Assembly: GCA_905220665.1 (NCBI GenBank)
Contig: CAJNAR010000145.1
Span: forward strand, 620,001-684,000
Origin: Albugo candida
Taxonomy: Eukaryota > Oomycota > Peronosporomycetes > Albuginales > Albuginaceae
Length of the DNA stretch: 64,000 nucleotides
Direction of reading: 5' to 3'
Below the pieces are notes generated by a model, which saw nothing but the letters and a program-made list of their open reading frames with translations, was not told the DNA's origin and made no database searches. Below, in pieces: positions 22,557-33,746 of the stretch (the first letter of the stretch is position 1; each line of letters opens with the position of its first letter). The translations under genes and the position numbers were made by a program.

Positions 22557-23963
22557 GTGAACCACCCAATATATTCAACAATGTCGAAGGCAAGTCGTCA
22601 AATTGTGGATCACAGAAAATCGACAACAACAAGCAACTCGGATGCTCAAGATGAAGCCAATTCTCCTGTTTGCGATAGTAGAGATTATTTGAATCGTAGA
22701 TGGAGCATTGACGAGAAGGTTATAATACATGATGATAAAGATGACAGCGAGTGGATCAACAAGCCTCACACATTGTTCTACGGTTTTCTTTTCTTTGTTT
22801 GGATTATTCATCAAGCATTCTCAGGACAGCATGAGCAAAGAAATTCATCCTTATATGATACAGATATATTTGTGGCTGACTTCAAGCGTGGAATCTCCTT
22901 TGCGTGCGCATTCTTCCTCATGTATTGTATGCTACAACTGCCAGACGGGCATTTCATTCGTCCACATCCGATCGTATGGCGTTTGATAACTGGAATATTC
23001 CTTCTTTATGAAATGCTCCTATTGATCATATTATTTCTGCAAACTTCCGATGCACGTCAGATACTCAAACATTTCGATCCAACGGTTGCAGTGCAGCTTC
23101 CAGAATCGTCTTATGCTTCTGACTGCCGATTATATACACCGGAGAATCCAGACTCAATGTTTTACAACATCAAAAGTACATTTTTCGATAGATTCGTTGT
23201 AATGCATTTTGTTGGCTGGTTTGTCGGTGCACTTATGATTCGAAGCCATATCATCTGCTGGGCACTAAGCATACTATTTGAATTGTACGAGCTAACATTT
23301 CGTCATTGGCTGCCAAATTTTAATGAATGCTGGTGGGACCACCTGATATTTGATATCTTGCTTTGCAATGCTATGGGCATCTTCCTCGGAATGAGATTAT
23401 GCCGGCAGCTCGAAATGAAAAAATTCAATTGGGTCGGAATACGAAAAATTCCAAATCTCAGGGGCAAAGCAAAGCGAGCAATTGCTCAATTCACACCTGC
23501 GTATTGGCTTGCCTACGACTGGAAAATATTTCGTTCAGCCGATCGATTTTGGCGCGTATTGTGTATGGTGTTTATGCTGTCTGTCATGATGCTCAACTCT
23601 TTTTTTCTAAAATCCGTGCTTTGGATCCCAACTTCAAGCTACTTGAACATATACCGACTCTGTATTTGGTATTCAGCGGGAAGCTACGCCATTGCAGAAT
23701 ATTACATTTTTACCACGATGACACTAAGCTATCCTGGAGAACGAGATGTACCTATAAACAAATTGGGTCCTCGTGCTTGGCTAGGTGTTGCAGTTGTAGC
23801 TACTGAAGTGTGTGTGATCGTAAAGCATGGTCGAGGGATGTTTACCGAGCCATTTTCGCTCACTGTGAAGGCTGGGTGGAGCTTAGCGTTTGGAATGCTT
23901 CTTTCAGGCTCATTCTCTTATTTCCGGATGATAGGGAAGAAAAAAAGCAATGACGAGAAATGA
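22557..23963 (+). CDS. Phosphatidylserine synthase (base-exchange, PSS1/PTDSS type)
   Basis: 468 aa, single exon. It resembles the eukaryotic base-exchange phosphatidylserine synthases, which swap the head group of phosphatidylcholine or phosphatidylethanolamine for serine in the endoplasmic reticulum. Visible features: a hydrophilic N-terminus of about 75 residues, then a polytopic hydrophobic core with about nine segments; the PSS-like block FLQTSDARQILKHFDP followed by the loop RLYTPENPDSMFYNIKS; the conserved family stretch NECWWDHLIFDILLCNAMGIFLGM near residues 258-281; and a polar lysine-rich C-terminus. The first ATG is 22557; a second in-frame ATG at 22581 (MSKASRQ) could be the true start. 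Its 3' end faces the PI3-kinase gene, with 65 bp between stop codons. No intron was needed, unlike most neighbours. Confidence 0.9.
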   Translation: MNHPIYSTMSKASRQIVDHRKSTTTSNSDAQDEANSPVCDSRDYLNRRWSIDEKVIIHDDKDDSEWINKPHTLFYGFLFFVWIIHQAFSGQHEQRNSSLYDTDIFVADFKRGISFACAFFLMYCMLQLPDGHFIRPHPIVWRLITGIFLLYEMLLLIILFLQTSDARQILKHFDPTVAVQLPESSYASDCRLYTPENPDSMFYNIKSTFFDRFVVMHFVGWFVGALMIRSHIICWALSILFELYELTFRHWLPNFNECWWDHLIFDILLCNAMGIFLGMRLCRQLEMKKFNWVGIRKIPNLRGKAKRAIAQFTPAYWLAYDWKIFRSADRFWRVLCMVFMLSVMMLNSFFLKSVLWIPTSSYLNIYRLCIWYSAGSYAIAEYYIFTTMTLSYPGERDVPINKLGPRAWLGVAVVATEVCVIVKHGRGMFTEPFSLTVKAGWSLAFGMLLSGSFSYFRMIGKKKSNDEK

Positions 23964-24028
23964 CCTCTCATTTGAAAATCAATGAGACAAATGCGTAATG
24001 CAAACGCTACTAAATCAAGATCTTCATG

Positions 24029-27000
24029 TTAGTGCGCCATCAAATGGACCGCGTCGTTCATCAACGTTGTTTTCGTACGCAATGCTCGCCGAATCAATTG
24101 TCTAAATCGCGTCTCAGCTTTTTCGTCCGACGGCTCGTCCAACATAACGGTCTTATGGAGCCAGCGGACATCTTGCTCATTTCTCAGCTCAGGTATACCG
24201 CAACTGGAAGCTGACACAACAAGTGTAATGAGCAAATCCGAATGTAATCTCAACACTTTGAACGCCTCGCATGCCAGTCTCTGAAATTCCTGAAATTGCG
24301 GACTTTGCTCTCCTCCAATGACATCGATCATAGAATGTGTTAGCACAAAAGGTGCACGTTCGCGCTTGACTCCAAGTTTGGACTTGAAATTTCCAAGAAA
24401 ATGGCCAAAATCGATATGGAAGAATTTTCCATTGCGTTGCAGCATCAAATTGTCATTATGTCGATCACCTATACCCAGGACATATGTCGCGACACAGTAA
24501 CCTGCACAAGAGCGCAGAAAGTTTTGTGTGATTTCCTTCCGTTCTTTGCTATCAGGGCTCAATGGTGTTGCCTTCTCCTGTTTTCTTTTGCGGGGAGATT
24601 GCAACGGGAAGCAACCAGGAGGTCTGTCCGCTTTCACTTTGTTTATTGGCCGTTCGATTGCTTGCAATTTGTTATCTGCTGAGGAGCTTGGAACACTTTG
24701 TTTGAGGAACAACCAATCGGACAATATAGCTTCACTCATGAGCGCATCTTTCACCGCAATCAACTTGCGCCCCACACTAGTTTGTAACTTCCCTCGATAA
24801 CCATAAACAATCGCTGCTAATGTCTCTGCGTTTTGTACGACCTCAATCAAACCCGTTTCTACACCGGTAGCAATGCAGGAATATGGTGTCAGGCACAAGT
24901 CCATTCCAGCTTCCTGCCATAAATCGTCCATCACTCGCAGCAATTGTATCACAAGCTGGTCTTGGCGCAAATCATCCCCGGATTTAAAAATCACATGTAC
25001 CTGACCAAACTGAGCTCTAGCGTTTTTGAAAACAAGATAAAGAGGCTTCTTCTTCGACTCCAAAACTCTACATTTCTCAATATCAAAACCGGAGCAGAAT
25101 GTGCGTGCATGAAGAGGTAGCTTCAATGTCGAAGCAATAGAAAGTCAGTATGACGTAACGTTTCAAAGCACCTGCAATAAGTACCTGGAAAGCATCAGGT
25201 AGTATTGCTTCTGCCAATTTTGAGTCCAATACAGCTCTTCTTGCTTTTTGAGAACGCTCCAATTTCACTTCAGCGGCTACTTCTTCGAGTTTTCTCATAA
25301 CATACATTGATTGTCGAATTTCGAGTTTGTATATACCGCAAAGTTTGACGTATTGTTCAATCAAAAGTTGAAATCGAGCACTCGAATGACAAAACTGCAC
25401 TTCTGCATGCAAAAACCAAAACAAGGGATATCCGATTTCCCCCGGATTTGTGAGTCCTCGAAAGAGAAGGAACCGAGCAAGTGCTGAATCATGATAGCGC
25501 TCGTTCTTGAGAGCTTGGACCAGTTGTAAGAGGTATAACTTCAGCCGATGGTCTGGAAGTGAATGCAGACACCGAACTGCGTATGCTCGAACTTTGGGAT
25601 CCGCGTACGAGGGACTAAGTAACCGAAGTGCTTGCAAATAAGAGGGTTGTTTCCATATTCTCAAAAAACGGTGCCCTTCTATCACCACATCGTGCTTACT
25701 CCAGTCTATTGACAATAAGAATGCGGGTAGAAGCCCCGCATCATCAGCCAAAGCTTCTCGATGCGACCATATGTGTGCTGCGATTGTTTTTGATATCGGA
25801 AAAAGTGAATCTCTTTTAATTGTTTCGAGTGCTTCACGAAACTCTTGAGCTTCTTTCTTGAAATCATGGTCATCTCTTTCGCCATCGTCTCCGTTAGATG
25901 AAGTGGAATTGAGTACTGTTGTACGTAATGAGTTTGTTTTACCCACAAATGTATTCCCGAAATGAAATGCACTCAAAGCGTCATGACTTCCTTCAAATTC
26001 TACGCAAATGGACCCGAGAATGAAATTTTCAAAACTACCTGTCGCACAAGCATGACTATTTCGGGCGCAATTCCCAATGTCCAGAGGTGTAATTGCTGAG
26101 GATGCTGGTTTTTGCAACCATAACTTTCGAACGCCACTCTGGAACGTGTGTGTAAAATCAAACAAATACATGCCTGTCCAGCATATCATCCGTCCCTTGT
26201 GGTAGAGCTCAACTAATATATGGCAGCCATGCGGGATGTTGGCCAGCATGAGGTCAATGTGAACGCTTGCTTTGATTGAATCTTGATGTGTTTTGATACT
26301 CTTCGCTCCAGCCCGCGGTGAAATGGGGTCCCCAACTTGAACTTTTGACGTGTGTATGATAGTTTTACCAAGAGAAGTTGTGACGAGAAGCTCGGAAATC
26401 ATACAATCGGATTGAATCAGCTCCAGCTTGTGGCACTTAAATACCAAGTAATCACACGTTTGGATGAATCTTACTTTTTTTCTCGTTTGTAAATCGATTG
26501 AATCTTTTTTGACAGAGTTTGTGTTTTTCTCGATCACAGGTCTGACATGAATATCAACGAGTGTACGACAATCAAAAAAAAAATATTGTTCGAGAACTCT
26601 TGCCGTAAATTCCATCATTTGAGAATCTGTTTTATTGGGGGTTGAAGCATCTTCCTCTTGTTTGTCCGAAGGAAGAACAACCTCTACGAATCCGGCCAAT
26701 GTATGCGTATTGGTGACTGAAATTGAGGTGTCCTTGTCTGTATGCGAATGAATGGGTGCTGCGAGAATTACATCGTTTTTTTGATATGCCACACCTATCA
26801 GTGAGGATATAATCGGAATCTGGGACGGATCATTTATAATGATGGCCTCTTCAGACGAAGTAAATAGACTCGCTATACTTGTTTTCATTGCATGGCTTGT
26901 CATACATAGATCGTCTTCTCCTATCTGTGATGAAAATAAATTAGAAAATGGTCAAGAAAAATATCTTTTACAGCATGTACCTGCATGATGAGTCTATCGG

Positions 27001-27992
27001 ATGTTGGATCAATGGTGTAGATACGCACCCGTTTAGTACCGAATTGCTGAATCAGTGAGTGTCGAACCATTTCATAAACGCTTTCGGGCTCATATTCGGG
27101 TGCTATTTGGAGCAATAAGTCTTTGGCAAATATTCTGAAAGAACGCTTTGATATTTTGTCACTATCTTCGTTTCGATCAGAATCAGACTTTTGTAAAACT
27201 AAGGCGGACCACTGGGACCAGCTGATGAAACTTGCGGTCTGGTAACGATTGATCAAGTGAATAAGTGGATTAATGAAGTTGGCACTTTGTTCAGACGAAC
27301 CTCCGTTTCAAGACCGGTGACCAATTTAGAGTCACTTTGGATCGCGCTACTCGCACTCGGACTTACCGCTTCGATTTGCTATCAATCAAACACAAGTGAA
27401 TATTTCCCCCTCCACAAGCATAGAAGGTATACCTTGAGCCTCAATTTCAAGAATATTGATGCTTCTGTGGCAACAAGTCCTTTTGTTGCTCCAACGTGAG
27501 AAGATACGAAATCACCGATCCCAAGCTTGCGATTGCTTTCCAAGGTTTTCTTGTCCCGATTGACTATGTTGATGGATCCACTCACAATGATATAGAAATC
27601 TTCTTCATTTTTATTGCACGAAAGCGAAATATAGCCACTAGGGTCAAGCTTTACTGTGATGCATTCATCAATCAATGTTTGGATAGCTCCGCAAGAAAGG
27701 CTGTTGAAAAATGGTATGCTACAGATTAAAGATCTGGTCTATCCACATGTATGATACATTATAACATTTATTTTGCATTTACAACAGCACTCACCGATAT
27801 ATGTTGCTGTCTCGTCTCGATATCACTCAGAGTCCGATCATTTGCTTGCGCATTTATATTATTTAGAATGGTTAACTGTCGGAAGGCCCGCTTCAACCGA
27901 TTCTCTTTCAATTCGATTGCAATATCAGTCACTTTGTGAGCATTTTCCATTAACCCAATACTCTCTGTTTTATTCGAATCTGCAGACTCCAT
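24029..27992 (-). CDS. PI3-kinase with N-terminal cNMP-binding-like and GAF-like domains
   Basis: Six exons reconstructed: 27992-27795, 27738-27433, 27378-27367, 27300-26981, 26924-25185, 25120-24029; about 1222 aa. Domain order: short helical N-terminus; cyclic-nucleotide-binding-like fold (IPFFNSLS, FYIIVSGSINIV, KLGIGDF) about residues 70-165; GAF-like domain (LLLQIAPEYEPESVYEMVR through VAYQKNDVILAAPIHS) about 225-340; C2-like segment; PIK helical domain (WKQPSYLQALRLLSP); catalytic domain with GDDLRQDQ, GIGDRHNDN (catalytic loop), HIDFGHFLG (DFG) and activation loop VKRERAPFVLT, the last resembling class I PI3Ks. A roughly 50-residue lysine-rich insert separates the kinase lobes. Exon 3 is 12 nt. 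One 1-nt frame break near 27450-27462 is needed to join the cNMP domain to what follows. Role inferred: phosphoinositide 3-phosphorylation under control of the sensor-like domains; ligand binding is doubtful because the usual phosphate-binding Arg is not seen. Confidence 0.82.
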
Positions 27993-28093
27993 TCCTCACG
28001 AAAATGGGATGCAATCTAGACGGCCGCCAAAGGTCAACTACTGCACCACTTTTGGGGTACATCATTATCACGTGCTGATTGGCTGACACCAAA
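27993..28093. promoter_or_regulatory. Divergent promoter, PI3-kinase / CaaX Tudor-like gene
   Basis: 101 bp separate two start codons pointing away from each other, so both promoters and 5' leaders must overlap here or reach into the neighbour. It contains CACGTG-like and CCAA-type short stretches (about 28068-28085), which I do not assign to a factor. Confidence 0.45.
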
Positions 28094-30430
28094 ATGAGCG
28101 AAGCAGATATTCGCGTTATTAAAGATGAGTTGGAAGTCGAAGACGTAATGAGTCCAGAACAGAGCAACAAAACTAGTATCATACAAAATTACTCACAACA
28201 TAATGTTATTGCACCATACTTTTTGCAATCCGATTGGGATGAACGTGCAAGTGAAAAGGAAACGCGCGAAACACAATCTACCGGTTCTCGTCTTCGAGAC
28301 ATAAAGCGCCGGAAAGAATATGAAGCTAGATTCAATAAAAAGCAACGTCACGATGATCAGGTAAGTGGACAAGTGACACAATCCGTGGAGCTTACTGCTT
28401 TTTTTGCGCCCATCAGAGCACAACAATTGACATCTCTAATAACGAAGCAGATGATGTTAAATGGACCCCAATATACGGTCGCTCTGTTTATCTGCCTGAA
28501 AACTCTGATAGAGCACTTGAGATCATCGATGCCGTAATTGAATCTCGTGCTCATGATATTCCTTCTCCAGAGAATTGGGCTTCAGATATCTCCACTCTTC
28601 TGAAACGCTCGATCGCAAAAGTAATTAAAGAAAAGCTAGACGATATCTTTTCTTCTTTAGCGAAGTACCTGGTTATGATGAAATCACATGCTGAATCCCG
28701 CATGAAATCATACTCAAGCAGGACAATTCTCGATATACTGCTTTTGCTACCCTCTTCGTCGGATATTGCGGGCTGGGTAAGATATTTTGAGATAGGATTA
28801 TTGTGGTCAACAAGCCTCTGTTTTAGATACATCAAAGGGACGAAGACAAAGTGAAACTTTACTCACTCGAACAAAAAGTCGATCACGCACTGAATGAAGT
28901 CAATGGGAAGGGTCTGTCTGAGCGTTCGTACGCAATGTGCAGTCGCGAGGTGGTAGACAATATCATGAAGCTGTCATCATGTTATTTGAAACAATTGGAA
29001 TGTTTTGCAAATGCATCAATGGAGATTGCTCAGCATGACTGCTTGGCTGACAATCGACTATTAATGCTCGGCGAAGATTTTACGAGCGCCCAGGATGGAG
29101 CAATGAATAAAATGGGGGAATGTTTGAAGCATCTTGAGAATGCACGAGAGTATCAAGATAAGGCTATCAAGGGCCTCAATGAATTAATTTTACAAAAACA
29201 GAATGAGCTCACCTCAACTGGTGAAAGTTTACTATCAGCCCACTTTGCAGCCCATAGTACGATACTTGCCTCCAAGAATCCTCAAGTGTTGAAGCTTCTG
29301 CAGAAACACGAGTTGTGCAGTAAGATCGTACAGCACGATGTCAGAGCACTCGAAAAAAAGAAACAAAAACAGCTTTACATCACACACTTACAGGAGTTTC
29401 TCAGAATTGTGAGACAGCACCGAGTTTCTTGTCAAAAGGTAAGATGGTTTGCTGGATGGACAACGTGTCAAGTATGACAGTTGATGTCTTTAGCCACAAA
29501 TCGAAGCTTTGGACGAAGCCAAGGTTACCGTATCGGCTTATATTGCGATAAAGCTGAATTTTTATATCCCGTACATGATGCAATTCATTGCAAAACTACA
29601 TGAATTCCATCAAACACGACAGACTCGGGCAAAGATGGAGCTGGAAGACTTGAAGAAAAAAATGGACCTCCACGTAGAGTATTTTGGAGGCTCTGCACCG
29701 ATCAAGAAGAAGGATCTTCAACGCAGGATTCAGGAATTCATACTTGTTCATGATAAGTCTGTGCAAGACGAACTCGACATGGCCGATAGACAATGCAAGT
29801 TGTGGAAGCAGAGTTGCAATTTGCTGGCACCAGATACAATTCAGCTGATTGTGAATTCACTTGAGGACTTGGCGGACAGCCTTGAGCGTCCTCTCAAGAT
29901 GGTATGTGTCAGCACAGTGTACGACTGCTATGCGTTTCACTGAATTATTTCCAATGTTCAGATTTACCTGAATCTCTTGAGTGAAATTAGCAGGTCATCT
30001 AATATAGAGACTAGAGCTCGCTCACAGAGGTCCTTGAAAACAAGCAGGGGCGAGTGCGTATTGACCGATCGACAGGAACCATATAGATATGCTTCTGCGG
30101 ACCGATTCAAAGTCGGCGCGCACGTGTACGCAAAAGTGAATCTGGACGGAAAAAAGACCAAGTATTTTCGAGGGAAAATCACCAAAAAGCTTGAAGAAGG
30201 TCGAGTGTCGTTGCTCTTTGACGAGGGAGACGTCTACGCTCTTTCTCCGGAGCATTTATGCTCGCCAAGCGAGGTATGAGTCAAATCTGAAGATTTTTCT
30301 CTTTGACCAAATTCTCATTTCACTCCGTAAGGTCGAGCGCGAAGGCATGTCCTCAGACGATAGCACCGATGAGAACAGTTCAATGTCGGATCCAGATGTC
30401 ACAAGGGAGAAAAGCTGCTGCATTATGTAA
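28094..30430 (+). CDS. Unrecognised coiled-coil protein with Tudor-like domain and C-terminal CaaX box
   Basis: Six in-phase exons: 28094-28360, 28417-28776, 28827-29438, 29494-29901, 29962-30273, 30332-30430; 685 aa. Introns are 50-60 nt, all GT-AG, four starting GTAAG or GTATG. I do not recognise the family. Visible: acidic N-terminus with a Lys/Arg-rich stretch (RLRDIKRRKEYEARFNKKQR) about 68-87; helical, Lys/Glu-rich middle (about 210-545) with heptad-like coiled coils; Tudor-like beta fold about 598-648 (RFKVGAHVYAKV, YFRGKITKKL, VSLLFDEGDVYALSPEHL); Ser/Asp-rich tail; and the last residues KSCCIM, a CaaX motif whose terminal Met favours farnesylation. Inference: a membrane-anchored scaffold. 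Divergent with the PI3-kinase gene and convergent with the SET gene (113 bp between stops). Confidence 0.75.
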
Positions 30431-30543
30431 TTTTTGTGCTAGAGTCGATGTATATAATCGCATAAGGCAATGTGCGTGCTATTTGGCACATGAATTTTCG
30501 CAACTACCCGCGGCGGTGCGAGCGTTGAAGGTTTGACAAAAGC

Positions 30544-32013
30544 TTATTCGTGTGTCATGGAATGTTGTTGTCGTGAATGGCCGGGTGGATATATAGTACA
30601 ATCCTTTTCCAATAAATTCCTCCATTCCTTCATCAATTTGCAAGTGCTTCGAAGAATCTTTTTGTCTTTTATGCGCACGCGTACTGCGTTCGTTTTGCGA
30701 AGATTGGTGCTTATCTCTAGGTCAGCTAGCAATTTCATATCGTCTTCCAAACTACAGTTCCGTCAGTGCCTTGCTGATTGTAGTAAACGCAGACGTACCT
30801 GGTCGGGAATTTGGCCAGCTTCTTTTCACAAACATCATGCAAAGCATCGTATACAGCCAATTCATTCCGTACACTCACAATACTAGATTCAAAGGCCTGC
30901 GTGGATAGACGTGACATGCTGCGGTGAGATTGAAAGCTACTCTAACCTTTGTATAATTCGGGAATTCTCCATGTGATAATAGAATGATGCGCACAGATGC
31001 CAGAAGCCTTTCATCAACATCATCAAGATGTATCGTTCCTTTAAAATCATACGTTTGATCCCTCGTTGCTGCATTTGCTTCTAGAATTGCCTGCTTTAGC
31101 TTGTAATTCGGATCTGTAGAAGGTGTTCGCATCCACAAGTCAATCCCATTGAAGCGGTTTTTTTCCTCCATGCACACAAAGCCATAAGAGTATAGCAATT
31201 TTGCATCACTATAAGGCCCATAGCTGATATAAAGTGGATCATTCGCTGAGGTGGCCATCACCACAGAATGTGCCAAGACATCGTTCTCTTGGTCGAATTT
31301 TATAAACTCATCAAGAGATTCTTGTACAAGTGTACTGTGATTAAACATGTCTAATGCAGGACAAAGAACGCGCAAATATTCGCCTTTTCTTGTGATACCG
31401 AATGCACGAGTCCAGATGATGCTTAAAGCCCATTCATAATCACTTTTACTGATTTCACTAGTTTTAAGCTTGAACTTCTTCTCATACGCCGTCAGTAAAG
31501 GGATATGGATGGCATGGAAATCCGTTGCAATTCGTTTTCGCATGATATTAGCTAGCAATGCGACATTCGTTCCATCCAATTCTGCGAATTCCGCTTCATT
31601 CCAATAGACTGGAAGATCACAATTTGACGGTAAAGACTGAATGAATGGTTCGAAGAACGAGTCCGATGACTTGAATCGTTCAATCATAAGAAAAAGCGCC
31701 ACAATCTCATCTTGGTCCAGCTCTTCTTGATCCTGCAAAAGTAGACTCAAATCCGATTGCATTGCGGTCACTTTTGATATCATCAAATGGAATGGAATCT
31801 CTAATGTTGTCTCATCTGCAGAAGCACAAAGTGTAAAGTAGCCAAAATCTCTAATTAAAAGTGCAAAGAACCTTTTAGAAGCGATTTGGCCGCGTAAACG
31901 CCGACTCCTTCATTATTTTTTGAGTTTTGGAAGCGTAGAGATTCGGTCATCACATTATTCGCATGAAGCCATTGAAGTAGCTTTGTAATTTTGATAGGAC
32001 ATGTCCTTCCCAT
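30544..32013 (-). CDS. SET-domain protein lysine/histidine methyltransferase, SETD3/LSMT type
   Basis: Four exons: 32013-31872, 31815-30947, 30896-30799, 30751-30544; 438 aa; introns 56, 50 and 47 nt. The split-SET family that includes SETD3 and Rubisco LSMT methylates protein Lys or His with S-adenosylmethionine. Seen here: N-terminal LLQWLHANNV and NEGVGVYAAKSL (GxG cofactor loop); DMFNHS near residue 205, the family NHS motif; YISYGPYSDAKLLYSYGF near 240-260, which includes the catalytic Tyr region; and a C-terminal Rubis-substrate-binding-like helical domain (VRNELAVYDALHDVCEKKLAKFPTSLEDD through VRIKDKKIL). The start ATG at 32013 is the first after an in-frame TGA. With no plastid expected, Rubisco is an unlikely substrate; the real target cannot be read from sequence. 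Confidence 0.85.
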
Positions 32014-32554
32014 TGCTTGCGCAGTACAGATTCATGTGGTGTCCAGAGCCCACATTTACACGCTAAGTTGGGATTTCTTGAAGCTATTTGATCCAGATGT
32101 TTGTAGACTTTCAATTCGTTGTTTCTGTCAAGTCTTTTGGGGAACTGCCGAATTTTACTTCGCGAGCAGGTATGGCAAGCGAAACATGCCATAGGCGTTC
32201 TAGCTCTTCTGAGGCTTGCGGGTGAGTAGATGTTGCGCTTGGAATTTAGGCGCCGATATAAGTAGCATTCCGAGATCAGGATTGTTGATCGATATACGGC
32301 GTTGCCCACAGCAGCAGACAACCGAAATAGATCAAGACATGTATACTTGATTATGCAGAACTGTTTGTTATGTATAGTAGTAGTTGCGGTCGCGAACATG
32401 TCGATGGAGTTTGGGAAGGCAACTCGAAGAAATACTTATATCTGCAATAAGGAGTTCCATTACTATCCTACTACAAAATAGAGCTATACTATGTTTGCCA
32501 TGTTATTTCGGTGAGCATATCGATAAGAATAACTAAAGTGATATGATCAATCTA
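32014..32554. other. Spacer between SET gene start and MED31 stop
   Basis: About 540 bp upstream of the SET gene. A minus-strand frame through here to 32399 is open and contains Cys pairs (CFACHTC, ACKCG), but it runs into the SET coding region in another frame and has no splice logic, so I do not call it. Otherwise nothing is seen. Confidence 0.4.
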
Positions 32555-33093
32555 CTACGATTGATTTATTGTGGAAATCGAATTGTCCTCAGTGATGCGA
32601 TTATTCAGAAATGTCCGCCAATGATAAAATTGCTGAGAGTGCACCAATGTCATGAAATCATCGCGAGCAATCATCTATGAATATGGTGAGAACGCTTATA
32701 AGGATCATGCAGCGATATGGTCAATAATCACCTGACGGAAACGTTCTGTTTGTATCAAATCCAAGAAGGCTAAGCAATGCGGGTATCTGTAGAACAGAAT
32801 CAATTGAGCAGGCATTTCAAGCTATAAAAAGAAGCATCACGTGCACAATATATTGAGCATATTCTGGTTTTTTCCAGTATTCCAGATATTTAATGTAGTT
32901 CATAAATGCTGGATTTTCGAAGTATCGATTTGTTGCGAGGTCTACGGGAACAATTGATGAATCGTTGAGAGGCTAAGGTCATGATAGAGATGTCAGTTGT
33001 ACAGTTTAGATATGCTGGACTCGCTAAACACTGAATGAACTCTAATTCGATCTGAAAGCGAATGTCATTTGATGGGACTTCCGCATCGAGCAT
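32555..33093 (-). CDS. MED31: Mediator complex subunit 31 (MED31/SOH1)
   Basis: Four exons: 33093-33003, 32941-32845, 32786-32732, 32674-32555; 120 aa, the size expected for MED31. The conserved core is complete: [64 protein letters not shown], then [14 protein letters not shown] at the end. MED31 sits in the Mediator middle module, links RNA polymerase II to activators and acts in initiation and elongation. Introns are 61, 58 and 57 nt. Intron 2 (32787-32844) only keeps frame with the rare GC donor, since the nearby GT donors are out of phase. The start lies 57 bp from the start of the divergent EAF-like gene. Confidence 0.9.
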
Positions 33094-33150
33094 TACACGA
33101 ACTTTGAACTTTGTGCCAGTGCATCTTGTACCTATCAGCCGAACTTACTG
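33094..33150. promoter_or_regulatory. 57-bp divergent promoter, MED31 / EAF-like gene
   Basis: Only 57 bp separate the two start codons, so both 5' leaders and core promoters must share this sequence or overlap coding sequence. It includes TTGAACTTTG and CCGAACTTAC; no TATA box is visible. Both products act in RNA polymerase II transcription. Confidence 0.55.
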
Positions 33151-33609
33151 ATGAGTGATGTACCGCTTGAAGGCCACGAATATCCTGTCAAAACAGGACG
33201 CAGTTTTGTTGATAATTCGGATGAGCCAAGAGAACTGTTTTGCACATTCCGCTACGACTTCCAACCTGCTTCAATCGATCGATCTATACCCGGTCTAGTA
33301 GTATGTGATTCGTCAGATAGTGTGCAAGTTTCGATGGGTACTACCAACAAAGATGGCTGCGGTATTTTATTTAAGGGAAAAGTAGCCTGCAACAAGCGTA
33401 CAGAATGTCTACTCGTTTTTGATGGTGAATCGTTCGCGTTGGAGCACTCCGCGTTTACTTTTAGTCAACTTCGCCATGTTCGCAATACCACAGAGCAAAA
33501 AAAGAAAAGAAAAGCATCTCATGAATCTACAACCGTTAATAAACAAGATTCAAAGCAGATGGATGCTTCAGATTCACATGCGACCCATTCTCGACGTAAA
33601 ATTGGATAA
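33151..33609 (+). CDS. EAF-like transcription elongation factor (ELL-associated factor N-terminal domain)
   Basis: 152 aa, one exon. Residues about 25-105 fit the EAF N-terminal domain: FCTFRYDFQPASIDRSIPG, a central strand-rich part, ILFKGKV, then ECLLVFDGESFALEHSAF and FSQLRHVR. EAF proteins bind ELL and stimulate RNA polymerase II elongation. The rest is a Lys/Arg-rich, Ser-rich tail (KKKRKASHES), compatible with nuclear import. The family's usual long acidic tail is missing; a different frame continues with similar composition to about 33700, so a missed splice or an indel at the 3' end is possible. Divergent from MED31. Confidence 0.75.
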   Translation: MSDVPLEGHEYPVKTGRSFVDNSDEPRELFCTFRYDFQPASIDRSIPGLVVCDSSDSVQVSMGTTNKDGCGILFKGKVACNKRTECLLVFDGESFALEHSAFTFSQLRHVRNTTEQKKKRKASHESTTVNKQDSKQMDASDSHATHSRRKIG

Positions 33610-33746
33610 GGATCAGCATGGCTCAAGTTCAAGACGAGAATATTCAGAACACGTTACTCGTACACAAAATCAGGATCAAAACCTCAAACGTTGCAGAGAA
33701 AATCATTGTTTCACTTTCGAAAATAATATAAAAGAGAATTGTGGTC

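Noticed and set aside
31950..32399. 149-codon minus ORF with Cys pairs as an upstream zinc-binding exon of the SET protein
   Set aside because: It overlaps the SET start in another frame and no splice site connects them; kept only as a note.
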